A DNA stretch of 64,000 nucleotides from Hyphomicrobium_A sp963812795 (GCA_963812795.1 CAWEWG010000003.1:1-64000), one strand, 5' to 3'; counted from the stretch's first letter, positions 47,852 to 61,170 are shown. Notes: generated from the sequence alone by a model not told the origin. Translations and numbers: made by a program.

Positions 47852-48130
47852 ATGCCGTTTGCTGCTGCCCCGTACGATGCTCACACGATTGGCTTGATGA
47901 CCGCTGTGCTTGAGACAGCGTGGATGGCCGCGCGCTTGGGCGTTCCACAGTTGTCGGACGGCGATCGCGTGACAATGGAAGCGGCAATTCTAAAGGCCGT
48001 TGCCGGCGGAGAGCGCGGCTTTACGCAACTTCAGCAGGCCGCGTTTGACGCGGTTGGCGCCACAGCCGTGAAGCCCGTGGATCGGCGACAGCGCCTTCGG
48101 CTAGTCGGCACGGACCGAAGGCGAAGGTAG
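47852..48130 (+). CDS. Small helical protein, distant family A member
   Basis: 92 residues: MPFAAAPYDAHTIGLMTAVL, ETAWMAARLGVPQLSDGDRV, MEAAILKAVAGGERGFTQLQ, QAAFDA, then a basic tail ending TDRRRR. The LETAW, the R...AIL and the LQ.AA elements line up with the other family-A proteins. ATG 47852 was chosen because it starts just before the first helix; a GTG further upstream (47831) is possible. Follows the ribbon-helix-helix gene by 136 nt. Function unknown. Confidence 0.55.
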   Translation: MPFAAAPYDAHTIGLMTAVLETAWMAARLGVPQLSDGDRVTMEAAILKAVAGGERGFTQLQQAAFDAVGATAVKPVDRRQRLRLVGTDRRRR

Positions 48131-48176
48131 TGCCGCGCTCAGCCGGTCCGGCGAAGGCGACGAGCGTGAGCTGGGA

Positions 48177-48533
<357 letters not shown>

Positions 48534-48653
48534 CTAGGGCCCCTTGCAAACTAAGGTGCGGCGGGCCGTGCGCCCGCGCGCTGCTGAGCGCAATGTGTGG
48601 ATTGGCGCGTGGAAGTCAATCGGCGGGCCTGGGGAGGCGGAGCCGCGGCAGTA

Positions 48654-48884
48654 TCAGGGGGCCGCCGTGGTGAGGGCCAACGCGTGGAGCACGCCGCCCA
48701 TGCGGCCGCCCAAAGCCTCGTAGACCATCTGGTGCTGCTGGACGCGGCTCTTGCCTTTGAACTGGGCGCTGACGACGTGCGCGGCGTAGTGGTCGCCATC
48801 GCCCGCCAGGTCGCGGATCTCGATGTGCGCGTCGGGGAACTTGGCCTTGATCAGCCGTTCGATCTCGCCGGCGTCCATGGCCAT
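48654..48884 (-). CDS. bolA: BolA family protein
   Basis: 76 residues: MAMDAGEIERLIKAKFPDAH, then DLAGDGDHYAAHVVSAQFKG and KSRVQQHQMVYEALGGRMGG, ending HALALTTAAP. This has the BolA fold with the invariant His in QQHQMVY that helps bind the Fe-S cluster shared with a CGFS glutaredoxin. It belongs with grxD downstream. Start ATG 48884 has GGAG 9 nt upstream. The longer frame from 48911 lacks a ribosome site. Confidence 0.95.
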   Translation of the reverse strand: MAMDAGEIERLIKAKFPDAHIEIRDLAGDGDHYAAHVVSAQFKGKSRVQQHQMVYEALGGRMGGVLHALALTTAAP

Positions 48885-49027
48885 GCTGCGGTCTCCTCGC
48901 GATTGTGGCACCGGAGGCTGAGCATAAGCCGATTTGCCAGCAATCCCAACGGGCTTCTCCTTGCAGAGGAAAGCGGAACCGATTGCCTCTTGCGGCGTTG
49001 CGCATCCGCGAGGGACAGGGAATTTTC

Positions 49028-49219
49028 ATGACCGACGATGTTAAAGCACCGGAAAATCTGACGAAACTTGCCGAAGAGGCCAAGCTCGTCGCCGAGACGA
49101 CGCAGGACCCCAACCGGCGGCGGGCCTTACGTTTGATGTCGCTCAAGTACAAGCGGCTCGCCGACTTCGCGCGCGCGCAAACCGACGAGGGAGCCGGCGA
49201 GCGGGGATCCGAGAGGTAA
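49028..49219 (+). CDS. Small hypothetical protein, 63 residues
   Basis: MTDDVKAPENLTKLAEEAKL followed by VAETTQDPNRRRALRLMSLK and YKRLADFARAQ, with a Gly/Glu/Arg tail. It is helical and charged, resembling small conserved proteins of Rhizobiales with a NRRRALRLMSLKYKRLA stretch; no function is known to me. A GAGGGACAGGG purine stretch lies upstream of the ATG. Opposite in direction to bolA and purL. Confidence 0.6.
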   Translation: MTDDVKAPENLTKLAEEAKLVAETTQDPNRRRALRLMSLKYKRLADFARAQTDEGAGERGSER

Positions 49220-49486
49220 GGCAACGGGCTCGACCAGTTGGCAGCGCGGGGACGGCGCGGCGCTAGGCCAGCGCGCCGCTCGGGCGCGTCGGCTACGGAA
49301 CCAAGCCGCTGAGTGAAGCTTGCAGCGTGTTCGTCAATCGACCGCGGTTCTTGCCGAGATCCCACGACAAGAAGGCGAACGCCAGGATCATGACCATCGT
49401 CAGGCGCATGACGATCAGCACGCGCCCAATGCGTAAGCGATTGGTAAAATTGAACGTCGATCCTGAAAATTTAATCCGGATGCCGC

Positions 49487-51709
<2,223 letters not shown>

Positions 51710-52187
51710 GCGCAGGCGCTTCTCGTGTCTCGGGCGATTCTGGGGGACGGATGCTTGCGCTTATAACGACCGCGTTTGGTGTTGTCGCCTGCTAGGGGCG
51801 CGCACAGCGCCGCGCCGGCGACTGCATTGGCGTGTCTGCAACGCGGGCATGACGCTGCGCAAATCTTGGGCGCGCAATGTGGCGGCGCCGACGTGCGTCG
51901 CGACGGGTCATTGACAAACTCGCCGCCCATCGAAGCCTCGGGCGTGCTTGGAAAAGTCGGGCGATGGTGTGCGTGCGCACGTCCTCGGCGGACTACCCGG
52001 CAGGGTGGGAAGAGGCGCCTACCCGCGACAGTTGAGCGCTGTTAGGCTCGCAGTGCTGCAATGCAACAATCTGTATTTTCCTCGCGGAGTCCGTCACTTA
52101 ACTTTGCTGCTCAGATGTCGGCGGGCGCTTCCCCCTGTCCCAATCCGCCGGCCTGGACTTCCACTTTGCAGCAAAAGGAGCTGGAGC
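51710..52187. other. Intergenic region purL / exported protein (divergent)
   Basis: No gene seen. It should hold purL and exported-protein promoters. No riboswitch-like or purine-repressor palindrome was recognised. Confidence 0.4.
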
Positions 52188-52574
52188 ATGTCCGCGATTT
52201 CCAAGGGCGCCATCGTTGCCGCCATGCTTGCCGGGTTCACCTCGATCGGGGCGAACAGTGCCGCGTCGGAGCCGTCCAAGACCTTCAAGCCGCTGCACGG
52301 CATCAGCCTGCACGTCGGCTCCAAGCACGCCGTCGGCTACTACCAGGCCGAAGGCGGCGTGTGCGAACTGACGCTGGTCGTCGGCGAGGAGCCGAGCGCC
52401 GAGGAAGTTCTCGCCGTGACGCCGACCCGCTTCCGCGCCTCGGTCAAGGCCGGCCAGCACGTCCGCTTCGACACCGGCGAGGGCAAGGAGCTGGCGTTCT
52501 ACTGCGGTCCGGCCGCGACTGCGATGTCGGTCGAGACCATGCAGCAGACCGCTTACACGCCGGCCGCGCACTAA
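52188..52574 (+). CDS. Small exported protein of unknown function
   Basis: 128 residues. Signal peptide MSAISKGAIVAAMLAGFTSI with cleavage after NSA or AAS (about 25-28). The compact mature domain reads FKPLHGISLHVGSKHAVGYY, QAEGGVCELTLVVGEEP, then RFRASVKAGQHVRFDTGEGK and FYCGPAAT, with two cysteines likely to form a disulfide. AAGGAG lies about 9 nt before the ATG. I recall similar proteins next to purQ/purL in other Rhizobiales but no function. A strong terminator follows. Confidence 0.75.
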   Translation: MSAISKGAIVAAMLAGFTSIGANSAASEPSKTFKPLHGISLHVGSKHAVGYYQAEGGVCELTLVVGEEPSAEEVLAVTPTRFRASVKAGQHVRFDTGEGKELAFYCGPAATAMSVETMQQTAYTPAAH

Positions 52575-52683
52575 CGCTCCGATCGCCCCGCGTACGTCCA
52601 TGCGGAGCATGGCTTCGCCATGACCAGCGAGGGCGTAAATCGGCAGCGCAAATAAAACACAGCCACTTTCGGCGAGGTGGCGA

Positions 52684-52717
52684 GCGCGTCGGACCTTCGG
52701 GTCCGGCGCGCTTTTTT
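52684..52717 (+). terminator. UUCG-capped terminator
   Basis: 12-bp stem GCGCGTCGGACC (52684-52695) with GGTCCGGCGCGC (52700-52711) closed by a TTCG tetraloop and followed by TTTTTT. Serves the exported-protein gene. It stands 12 nt from the end of the convergent purQ. Confidence 0.93.
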
Positions 52718-52728
52718 GCGTCGGTTGT

Positions 52729-53433
52729 CTAGGCGGTGGGTTCGAGGGCGCTGAGTAGCGCGCTCTCGATCATGCGACGGCCGTCGGCGCCGCCGAGCGA
52801 CAGCTCGAACAGACGCTCGGGATGCGGCATCAGACCGACGATGCGGCCGCTCTCGTCGCTGATGCCGGCGATGTTGCGCTGGGCGCCGTTGGGGTTGGAT
52901 TCCGGCGTCGCTTCTCCGGCCGCGTCGCAATAGCGGAAGACGACGCGCCCTTCGCCCTCGAGGCGGTCGAGTGTCGCCGCATCGGCGAAATAGTTGCCTT
53001 CCGCGTGCGCGATGGGCAGGCGCACGACCTGACCCTTGCGGTAACACTTGGTGAAGAACGTCTTGTCGTTGTCGACGCGCAAGGTGACGTCGCGGCAGAT
53101 GAACTTCAGCGAGGCGTTGCGCATCAGGACACCCGGCAGCAGCCCCAACTCGCACAACACTTGGAAGCCGTTGCAGATGCCGAGCACCGGCGTGCCGGCT
53201 TTCGCCTTGGCGATGACGTCGCGCATGATCGGGGAGTGGGCGGCCATGGCGCCGCAGCGCAGGTAGTCGCCGTACGAGAAGCCGCCGGGCAGCACAATGA
53301 GATCGGAGGCGGGCACGGACGCATCGCCGTGCCAGACCATCTTCACGGGGAACCCGGTGACGCGCTCCAGCGCGACCTTGACGTCGCGATCGCAGTTGGA
53401 GCCGGGGAAGACGACGACGGAGGCGCGCAACAT
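52729..53433 (-). CDS. purQ: Phosphoribosylformylglycinamidine synthase subunit PurQ
   Basis: 234 residues, class I glutamine amidotransferase. The catalytic Cys is in PVLGICNGFQVLCELG, and the His/Glu pair in GLMPHPERLFE. It supplies ammonia from glutamine to PurL. PurS (16 nt upstream in transcription order) and PurC precede it. Start MLRASVVVFPGSNCDRDV fits the family. Confidence 0.97.
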   Translation of the reverse strand: MLRASVVVFPGSNCDRDVKVALERVTGFPVKMVWHGDASVPASDLIVLPGGFSYGDYLRCGAMAAHSPIMRDVIAKAKAGTPVLGICNGFQVLCELGLLPGVLMRNASLKFICRDVTLRVDNDKTFFTKCYRKGQVVRLPIAHAEGNYFADAATLDRLEGEGRVVFRYCDAAGEATPESNPNGAQRNIAGISDESGRIVGLMPHPERLFELSLGGADGRRMIESALLSALEPTA

Positions 53434-53449
53434 TTAGGTTCGGTCCTCG

Positions 53450-53695
53450 TCAGGCGCGCTGCAGCTCGTAGGCGTAATTCTCGATCACGCTGTTGGCGAG
53501 CAGATCCTTGCACATGCGCTCGATCGTCTCCTTGGCGCGATCCTCGCTCGTCTCGCTGAGCACGACCTCGATGTATTTGCCCTGGCGCACATCCTCGACA
53601 CCGGAGATGCCGAGTGCCGAAAGGGCGTTCTGAATGGCCTTGCCCTGCGGGTCGAGGACGCCGTTCTTGAGCGTGATGCGGATGCGGGCTTTCAT
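53450..53695 (-). CDS. purS: Phosphoribosylformylglycinamidine synthase subunit PurS
   Basis: 81 residues: MKARIRITLKNGVLDPQGKA, then IQNALSALGISGVEDVRQGK and IEVVL, ending IENYAYELQRA. PurS bridges PurL and PurQ. Start ATG 53695 matches the family N-terminus. The gene lies between purC and purQ in one transcription unit. Confidence 0.96.
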   Translation of the reverse strand: MKARIRITLKNGVLDPQGKAIQNALSALGISGVEDVRQGKYIEVVLSETSEDRAKETIERMCKDLLANSVIENYAYELQRA

Positions 53696-53719
53696 GCAAT
53701 TCTCAGCGTGTAGCGAGTT

Positions 53720-53775
53720 GCGAATAGGGCGAGCGGTTGGGCGCAACTATTCCCTACTCGCTACGCCCTATTCGC
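53720..53775. repeat. 12-bp inverted repeat between purC and purS
   Basis: GCGAATAGGGCG (53720-53731) pairs exactly with CGCCCTATTCGC (53764-53775), loop 32 nt. It looks like a dispersed CTATTCGC-type palindromic element inserted in the short purC-purS gap. Confidence 0.6.
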
Positions 53776-53779
53776 TCAC

Positions 53780-54574
53780 TCAGTTCGGTTTGCCGTTGGC
53801 GGTCGGGTTGGAAGCGACCAGCACCGGGCCGAGGCCCTTGGCCGGACGGTTGCCGGTGAACACGCCAAGCCGCCGCGCCACTTCCTGATACGCCTCGAGC
53901 AGCCCGCCGAGGTCGCGGCGGAAGCGATCCTTGTCGAGCTTGTCGGAGGTGGCGATGTCCCACAGACGGCAGCAATCGGGGCTGATCTCGTCGGCGAGAA
54001 CGATGCGCATAACGTCGTTCTCCCACAGGCGACCGAACTCGACCTTGAAGTCGACGAGACGGATGCCGATGCCGAGGAAGAGGCCGACGAGGAAGTCGTT
54101 GATGCGCAGCGCCATCTGCATGATCTCGTCGATCTCCTGGGGCGTTGCCCAGCCGAAGGCGGTAATGTGCTCTTCGGAGACCATCGGATCGTTGAGCGCG
54201 TCGTCCTTGTAGTAGAACTCGATGATCGAGCGCGGCAGTTGCACGCCTTCTTCCAGGCCGAGGCGCGTCGCCAGCGAGCCGGCGGCGACGTTGCGCACGA
54301 CGACCTCGAGCGGCACGATCTCCACTTCGCGGATCAATTGCTCGCGCATGTTGAGGCGGCGCACGAAGTGCGTCGGTACGCCGATCTCGCCGAGACGCAG
54401 GAAGATGTACTCGGAGATGCGATTGTTGAGCACGCCCTTGCCTTCGATCACGGCATGCTTCTTGGCGTTGAACGCAGTCGCGTCATCCTTGAAATGTTGG
54501 ATGAGCGTGCCGGGCTCGGGGCCTTCGTAAAGCACCTTGGCCTTGCCCTCATAGATGCGACGACGCCTGTTCAT
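53780..54574 (-). CDS. purC: Phosphoribosylaminoimidazole-succinocarboxamide synthase
   Basis: 264 residues. SAICAR synthetase: joins aspartate to CAIR with ATP. MNRRRRIYEGKAKVLYEGPE at the start, then LEVVVRNVAAGSLATRLGLE, the Mg/ATP site EFYYKDDALNDPMVSEEH and LVDFKVEFG and IVLADEISPDCCRLWD near 200. Start ATG 54574 follows AGAGG; a longer in-frame start at 54715 gives an atypical extension. First gene of the purC-purS-purQ group. Confidence 0.97.
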   Translation of the reverse strand: MNRRRRIYEGKAKVLYEGPEPGTLIQHFKDDATAFNAKKHAVIEGKGVLNNRISEYIFLRLGEIGVPTHFVRRLNMREQLIREVEIVPLEVVVRNVAAGSLATRLGLEEGVQLPRSIIEFYYKDDALNDPMVSEEHITAFGWATPQEIDEIMQMALRINDFLVGLFLGIGIRLVDFKVEFGRLWENDVMRIVLADEISPDCCRLWDIATSDKLDKDRFRRDLGGLLEAYQEVARRLGVFTGNRPAKGLGPVLVASNPTANGKPN

Positions 54575-54923
54575 TGAGCCTCTGTCCTTTGCCTTAAAAA
54601 TCGCGTGTGCTGCCAGATTGGTGACGGCCTGCCGGCAAGAGCCAAGCCTTTGAAATTCCGAATTGTTCTTGTCTGCAGGTGCCGCATTGGGTGAGTGGCT
54701 CGCGAGGTCGGACACCCACCCCAGACACTAGCCGAACCGCTCCCTCGAAACAATCTTAACGATGGGAAAGGTCGCAAGTGTCGCTAATGGTTGGAGGATG
54801 CGTCATTGAACGCTGGGAAGGCCCGGGTTATGGCTCCCCGGCGGCTGATTTGCCTGGCGGGAGATGCAACCTTTCCGTCCTGCCGCGGGCCACGCGGCGA
54901 CCCCGGTCTAGTGGAGAATCCTG
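54575..54923. other. Intergenic region purC / DUF1476 (divergent)
   Basis: No gene recognised. It contains the presumed purC and DUF1476 promoters. No clear repressor palindrome was found. Confidence 0.4.
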
Positions 54924-55247
54924 ATGACGACGTTTGACGATCGCGAGAAGACATTCGAGCGGAAGTTCGCGTTAGATCAAGACCTTAAGTTCCGCTCCGA
55001 GTCGCGGCGCAACAAGCTCCTGGCGGAGTGGGCGGCCGCCAAGCTGGGCATCGCCGGCGATCAGCTCCCCGATTACGTCCGCTCGGTCGTCAAGGCCGAC
55101 CTCGAGGAAAAGGGCGACGAGGACGTTTTCCGCAAGCTTCACAACGATTTCGCCGCAGCCGGGATAAAGGTGTCGGAGACCGAATTACGCACCCAGATGG
55201 TCGATTTGCTGGCCAAAGCCGTGTCCGACATCGAGTCGGCGCGGTAG
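54924..55247 (+). CDS. DUF1476, F1-ATPase zeta inhibitor homologue
   Basis: 107 residues: MTTFDDREKTFERKFALDQD, then LKFRSESRRNKLLAEWAAAK and DYVRSVVKADLEEKGDEDVF, ending LAKAVSDIESAR. This is the four-helix DUF1476 protein, shown in Paracoccus denitrificans to be the zeta subunit that inhibits the F1-ATPase by its N-terminus (known for the family). The inhibitory N-terminal segment is conserved here. No ATP synthase genes are near. A GGAG ribosome site lies about 8 nt upstream. Confidence 0.92.
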   Translation: MTTFDDREKTFERKFALDQDLKFRSESRRNKLLAEWAAAKLGIAGDQLPDYVRSVVKADLEEKGDEDVFRKLHNDFAAAGIKVSETELRTQMVDLLAKAVSDIESAR

Positions 55248-55256
55248 GCCTGACCG

Positions 55257-55838
55257 TCAGCCCTTGAGGTCGGCGAGGAACTTGCCGAAGCGCAGGAGCC
55301 CGTCCGGCCAGGGCCCATGGCCGGACTGGTCGGCGATGTGGCCGGCCTGCCCTACATCCACAAAATTCGCACCCCAGGCGTCGGCGAAAGCCCTCGCACG
55401 CGCCCGCGAGCAATAGGGATCATCGTCCGCTGCCAGCAGCAGCGAGGGGAAGGCCAGCTTGTGCATGGGTACCGGTGCAAAGCCGAAACTGTCGGCCGGC
55501 CACGCATTACCCTGGTTCGTCGGCCAACACTGTGTGTTGTCGACGTCGGCCGGCGCCACCAGGAAGGCACCGACAACCGAGCCCGACACCAGCTTGGGCG
55601 CCGCGTGGGCGATGGCAATGACACCGAGGCTGTGGGCGACAAGCACCACCGGTCGCGACGCCTCGCTCACGGCGGCGACAATGTTGGCGACCCACGCATC
55701 GCGATCGGGAGCATGCCAATCGTCCTGATCAATGCGCCGGGCCGTCGTGAGATTGCGCTCCCAGCGGGATTGCCAGTGATCGGGACCGGAGTTGAGCCAG
55801 CCGGGGACGATGAGGATGTCGGCGTCGGAAGTCTTCAT
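55257..55838 (-). CDS. RBBP9/YdeN-type alpha/beta hydrolase
   Basis: 193 residues. The RBBP9/YdeN family start is DILIVPGWLNSGPDHWQSRW. The nucleophile elbow is VLVAHSLGVIA, with Ser in AHSLG. The acid is at ADDDPYC and the catalytic His in VGQAGHIADQSG. A serine hydrolase of unknown substrate. Start ATG 55838 (MKTSDADILIVPGW) was preferred to an upstream in-frame start at 55925. Convergent with DUF1476 (9 nt between). Confidence 0.9.
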   Translation of the reverse strand: MKTSDADILIVPGWLNSGPDHWQSRWERNLTTARRIDQDDWHAPDRDAWVANIVAAVSEASRPVVLVAHSLGVIAIAHAAPKLVSGSVVGAFLVAPADVDNTQCWPTNQGNAWPADSFGFAPVPMHKLAFPSLLLAADDDPYCSRARARAFADAWGANFVDVGQAGHIADQSGHGPWPDGLLRFGKFLADLKG

Positions 55839-55939
55839 GGGGCCTATGTAGGAGCGGCAACTGTGTTCGCCAGGCAGTATGGCGGATTCGCAACTCACCG
55901 TAGAAGTGCATGGGGCACTGAACAACCCGTGGGGAGCCT

Positions 55940-56729
55940 ATGGATAAGTCGCGCGCATCGCGCTGTTCGGCGCTGTTGATCGCAGCGGTCGTGGCACTCG
56001 CTTCGGGTACGCAGCAAACTCATGCTGATGGTTGGCGGTCAGGAGAGCCCGGCCGATGGGTGCCGGGCACCCCGATGACGGATTCGCAAGACGTCAGCGA
56101 CTGGAGCGGCTTCTACATCGGCGGCAGGCTGGGCGGCGCCTGGGGCGACGCGAGCTGGACCGAGAATTTCGGCGAGTTCAACGCGCCGGGCGGGGCGAGT
56201 TTTTCGCCCAGCGGCTTCGCCGGCGGCGTCATCTGGGGCGGCAACCTGCAGATGGGCAATTGGGTCTTCGGCCTCGAAGCGGCATATCTTGGCATGGGTC
56301 TGAACGAGACGGTCGTCGAGCCCGGTGTCACCGGCGGACAGCTTCACGACCAAGATCGATTGGCTGCTGATGGTCGAGCCGCGCCTCGGCTACTCCTGGG
56401 ACCGCACGATGGTGTTCGTGAAGGGCGGCTGGGCCGGCGGCGACGCGACGCTTTCAGCCACGGGGCCCGCCGGCGGCGGCATCGCGACGGCGACGGCGAG
56501 CGATTTCGTCGACGGCTGGACCATCGGTGGCGGCATCGAATACGCTTGGCATCCGAGCTTCATCATCGGCGTCGAATACCAGTACGTTCAGCTCGACCTC
56601 GGCACCGCCGCGTCGTGCGACCTGTGTCTGATCGGCGTTCCGATCGGTACGCCTCCGCGACTCAGCGGCAATGCCGACATCTCCCTCGTGAGCCTGCGCG
56701 CCAGCTACCTGTTCAGACCCGAGGACTGA
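55940..56729 (+). CDS. Omp25/RopB-like outer-membrane beta-barrel protein (one frameshift)
   Basis: Signal peptide (about 1-29, LLIAAVVALASGTQQTHA). Small 8-stranded barrel sequence: DWSGFYIGGRLGGAWGDASW, GFAGGVIWGGNLQMGNWVFG, then after the break KIDWLLMVEPRLGYSWDRTM, GWTIGGGIEYAWHPSFIIGV and the end SLRASYLFRPED. An extra G in the GG at 56336-56337 breaks the frame. Removing it gives VTGDSFTTKIDW and a protein of 262 residues. Family: porin-like OMP_b-brl proteins of Rhizobiales. The 3' end overlaps the convergent SecY-like gene by 25 nt. Confidence 0.82.
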
Positions 56730-57791
56730 GCGGCGCCCTCCGCGTCGCTGCCAGCCGGGCTCAAACGCAATAGGATGCCCGTTGCCACGACGGCGGCGAC
56801 GACGACGTGCACCGCGCCGAGCGGCAGCGCCGTCTGGAGCTGCGATTGAAGCAATTCGGCCGCCAGTGCGATCGCTACCAGCGCCGCTGCAATTGGCGCT
56901 GCCGGGACCGGTGACGGCAGTCCCGCGATGCGGCCGGAGCGGACGTAGAGCCAGACGGTCAGGATGATGATGGCGGCCAGCGCCACGTAGCGGACCCCGC
57001 TGCCAGGCGCCAAGAACGCGGCTGCCCGATCCACGTCGCCGCCGGTGACCGCCATGCCGATGCCGAAGAGAACCCACGCCAACAGCGTATAGGCGATCAA
57101 CAGCGGCCAGACGCACGCGGCCGCTACGCTCTCGGCGCCGCGCGCGGCGAGCAAGAGGCCGACGATGGCGGCGACGCTGAGGGCAGTGAACAGGGCTGCC
57201 AGCACGATGCTCGAGAGGGGATAGGTGCCGGCGCCGTAGGCGTCGGCGATGAACGCCAGGTTGAGTGGCAGCTCCACGAGCGTGGGCGCGAGGAACAGCA
57301 GCAGCACGCCGTAGCCGATACCCGCCCTGTCGATGATGCCGGCGAGCGCTATCAGCAGCGCCACACCGCCGACCATCGTCGCCACGGTGGTGGTTCGAAA
57401 CAGACCCCCTGGCTCGATGACGAGCCGCGAGATGCTTTCGAGCGCCGCCGGCAACGCCGGTCGCCTGCACCGCCGCCATGGCCAGCGCCAGAGTGATGAT
57501 GGCATAGCCGGCGAACTCGCGGTTGCGTGGGCTCGCCTGCTCCCAGCGGCGCACGCCCGGCACGATGGTCCTCAGCAGCTCGGCGAGAATGAGCACGGTG
57601 ATGAGCGGCACGACGCCGAGCGCGCAAACGGAAACGCTGGTCGGAGGCAACCCGCTCGAGCGCGCCAGCTCGCTGACCATGTCGGCGGCAAGCCCGGGCA
57701 CCGGCACGGCGCAGCCGAGGCGATAGACCATGACCGCCGCTGCCGTGACGGCCAGCCGGCGGTAGAATGCGCCGTCGAGCGTAAGCAGCAT
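56705..57791 (-). CDS. Degenerate SecY-like membrane protein (one frameshift)
   Basis: 361 residues after removing one extra base near 57441-57451 (join VQATGVAG-ALESIS). Sequence resembles SecY: VTAAAVMVYRLGCAVPVPGL (TM1 and plug entry), SVCALGVVPLITVLILAELL (SIFALGIMPYI-type TM2), RLVIEPGGLFRTTTVATMVG, and DRAGIGYGVLLLF like SecY ERGIGNGISL. The later part lacks the long cytoplasmic loops with QRRI and the IRPG motif that contact SecA and the ribosome, and ends early. A normal secY is expected elsewhere. It may be a specialised channel or a relic. Lies between an Omp25-like gene and purB. Confidence 0.65.
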
Positions 57792-57880
57792 GCAAGTGCC
57801 TCCCTCATCCCCGGTGCCGGCAGTTCTAGCACGTCGGGATAGGCGCGCAGGAAGCGCGTCCCCGGCGCAACTGCGGACGT

Positions 57881-59188
<1,308 letters not shown>

Positions 59189-59631
59189 ATTTTCAAAGCC
59201 TCGCGGGAGGGAATGCGCGGAGCCGTAGCAGACGCGGCCCCCCAGCTTCAATCGTCATGCTACGCGCGAATGGCTTGCGCATTACTTGCACGCTCAAGTC
59301 CATGGAAGTGATACCCGGCGGAAAGTCCACATAGGCGTATCTATGTTGCAACGCACACAAGAATTACTGCTGTCGAACCAGCAACCCCACAATACTGTCC
59401 AGAAGTGGCCACAATTAATTGCCGCCGGCGCTGCCGTTCAGCGTCATTGACTGTGGGCGGATTGTCACGTTTGCCATGATTGTCGGCGATTTACTCTTGA
59501 AACTGCATCAGTGAAACAGAATGTTACTTAAACACAGCCATCGCATTCTTATACGAATGGCGTCCCGAGCACGGAGAGACCGGCCGGGTAAGGGTAGGAA
59601 AGCTGAAAGCAACGAGGGCAAAGGCCACGTA
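59189..59631. other. Intergenic region purB / small protein (divergent), AT-richer
   Basis: No gene recognised. About 59330-59560 is noticeably lower in GC than its surroundings and should hold the promoters of both flanking genes. No tRNA or riboswitch fold was recognised. Confidence 0.4.
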
Positions 59632-59832
59632 ATGTCTATTCAGATGCAAGGCGAAATTGCTCAGCTCAATTCCGAGCTGGAAGAATCCGACGATCCCCGT
59701 GAATGCTACGCCAAGGTGCAGGCGAAGATCCGCCGGTACCGCCAGGAAGGCATCCAGGTTCCTGACGATCTGGCGTTGATCGAAACGCGGCTGGTGGCCG
59801 AGTGCATGGCCGCTTCCCAGGGTCGAGACTGA
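59632..59832 (+). CDS. Small conserved hypothetical protein, 66 residues
   Basis: MSIQMQGEIAQLNSELEESD, then DPRECYAKVQAKIRRYRQEG and IQVPDDLALIETRLVAE, ending CMAASQGRD. Acidic, helical, probably a coiled-coil hairpin, with no membrane segment. Proteins of this kind occur in many Rhizobiales; function unknown to me. The longer frame from 59521 is rejected because its first 37 codons are not protein-like and lie in AT-rich leader. Confidence 0.6.
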   Translation: MSIQMQGEIAQLNSELEESDDPRECYAKVQAKIRRYRQEGIQVPDDLALIETRLVAECMAASQGRD

Positions 59833-59890
59833 AAGTCGAGCCGCTCGAGGCGAACGTCGGGCGGTTCTTGGCGGCCATCGCGCCGCCATC

Positions 59891-59915
59891 GCGAAGGGGA
59901 CCAGGTCCCCTTCGC
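59891..59915. terminator. 12-bp perfect palindrome between convergent genes
   Basis: GCGAAGGGGACC (59891-59902) and GGTCCCCTTCGC (59904-59915) around a single A. It lies between the small protein gene and the end of the liv binding-protein gene. There is no T-run, so termination is likely but not certain. Confidence 0.45.
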
Positions 59916-59976
59916 CTCCTAATCGCAGATCCAATCACACAGATGCAGCATCGACCGCGGCGCGTGGCTGCGGCGC

Positions 59977-61099
59977 TCAGTTCTGCACGTAGGTGATACG
60001 GCCATCCGGCTGCTTCACCCATGTGTACATGACGTAGCCGATTTGCTTGATGTCGCCCTTCTCGTCGAAGGCGATGTCGCCGATCACGGTGTTGAAGTTG
60101 ACGCCGGTGTGCATGTAGGCGGCGACCGTCTTGGGGTCGGTCGACTTCGTTGCCTCGATCGCCTGCTTAAGGATCTGCACGGCAGCGTAGCTGTAGAGCG
60201 TGTAGGCCTCGGGCTTGTACTCGCGCGCCTCGAACCTATCGATGATTTCCTTGGCTTCGGGGCGCTTTTGCGGATCGGGGCCGAAGGTCATCAGCGAGCC
60301 CTCGGCACCGGGACCGGCGATGGCGGCGAACTCGTCGCTGGCGATGCCATCGCCGGACATGAACACGGCGCCGAGCCCCTGATCGCGCATTTGCCGCAGC
60401 ACGAGCGCCGCCGGCGGTATGCACGCCGCCCCAGTACAGCACCTCGACGCCGGCATTCTTCAGCTTGGAGACGAGGGCGGCGAAATCCTTCTCGCCCGCG
60501 CCGACGCCTTCGTAGAGCACTTCGGTGACGCCGAGATTGTTCATCGCCTTCTTCGTCTCGTCGGCGAGACCTTTGCCGTACGTCGTCTTGTCGTGGACGA
60601 TGGCGACCTTCTTGTCCTTCAGATGGTCGGCGATGTACTTGCCGGCGACGCCGCCCTGCTGATCATCGCGACCGCAGGTGCGGAACACGTTCCACAGCTT
60701 GCGCTCGGTGATCGTCGGGTTGGTGGACGATGGCGTGATCATCAGAATGCCGTTGTCGACGTAGACTTCCGATGCCGGCATGCTGACGCCGGAGTTGAAG
60801 TGGCCGACGACGAAGTGGATGCCCTCGCCGAGGAAATTGTTGGCGACGGAGACACCCTGGCGGGGATCGGCAGCGTCGTCGCCGACGGACAGGTCGATCT
60901 GCTGGCCGTTGATGCCGCCGGCCGCGTTGATGTCGGCGACAGCCTGCTCGACACCGTTCCTGAGCTGCGCGCCGAACGCCGCGTCGGTTCCAGTCATCGG
61001 CCCGGCAACACCCATCTTCAACTTCTCGGGTCCGCTGTCACAGCCGGCGAACAGGGCGGTGAAGGCAAGCGCCAGGGCTGCAAAAATCGCTGGTTTCAT
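59977..61099 (-). CDS. Branched-chain amino-acid ABC transporter binding lipoprotein (one frameshift)
   Basis: LivJ/Peripla_BP_6 type. MKPAIFAALALAFTALFAGC is a lipoprotein signal with lipobox FAGC (Cys20). The mature part has LKMGVAGPMTGTDAAFGAQL, NGVEQAVADINAAGGINGQQ and FNSGVSMPASEVYVDNGILM. The frame breaks at one extra base at about 60404-60414. Removing it joins YWGGVHTAG to ALVLRQMRDQGLGAVFMSGD and gives 373 residues, normal for the family. The binding protein of the liv operon; its exact ligand (Leu/Ile/Val or another) cannot be read from sequence. Last gene of the operon. Confidence 0.88.
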
Positions 61100-61170
61100 G
61101 GAGGTCCTCTTAAGATGGGTCGGCGCGCGCCGGCAATCGGTGGGCATGTTCATCCGAAACGCGCCAAAAG

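Noticed and set aside
49293..49409. Short hydrophobic frame (38 codons) downstream of purL
   Set aside because: It has no ribosome site and contains a plausible membrane stretch only by composition, so it was not reported as a gene.
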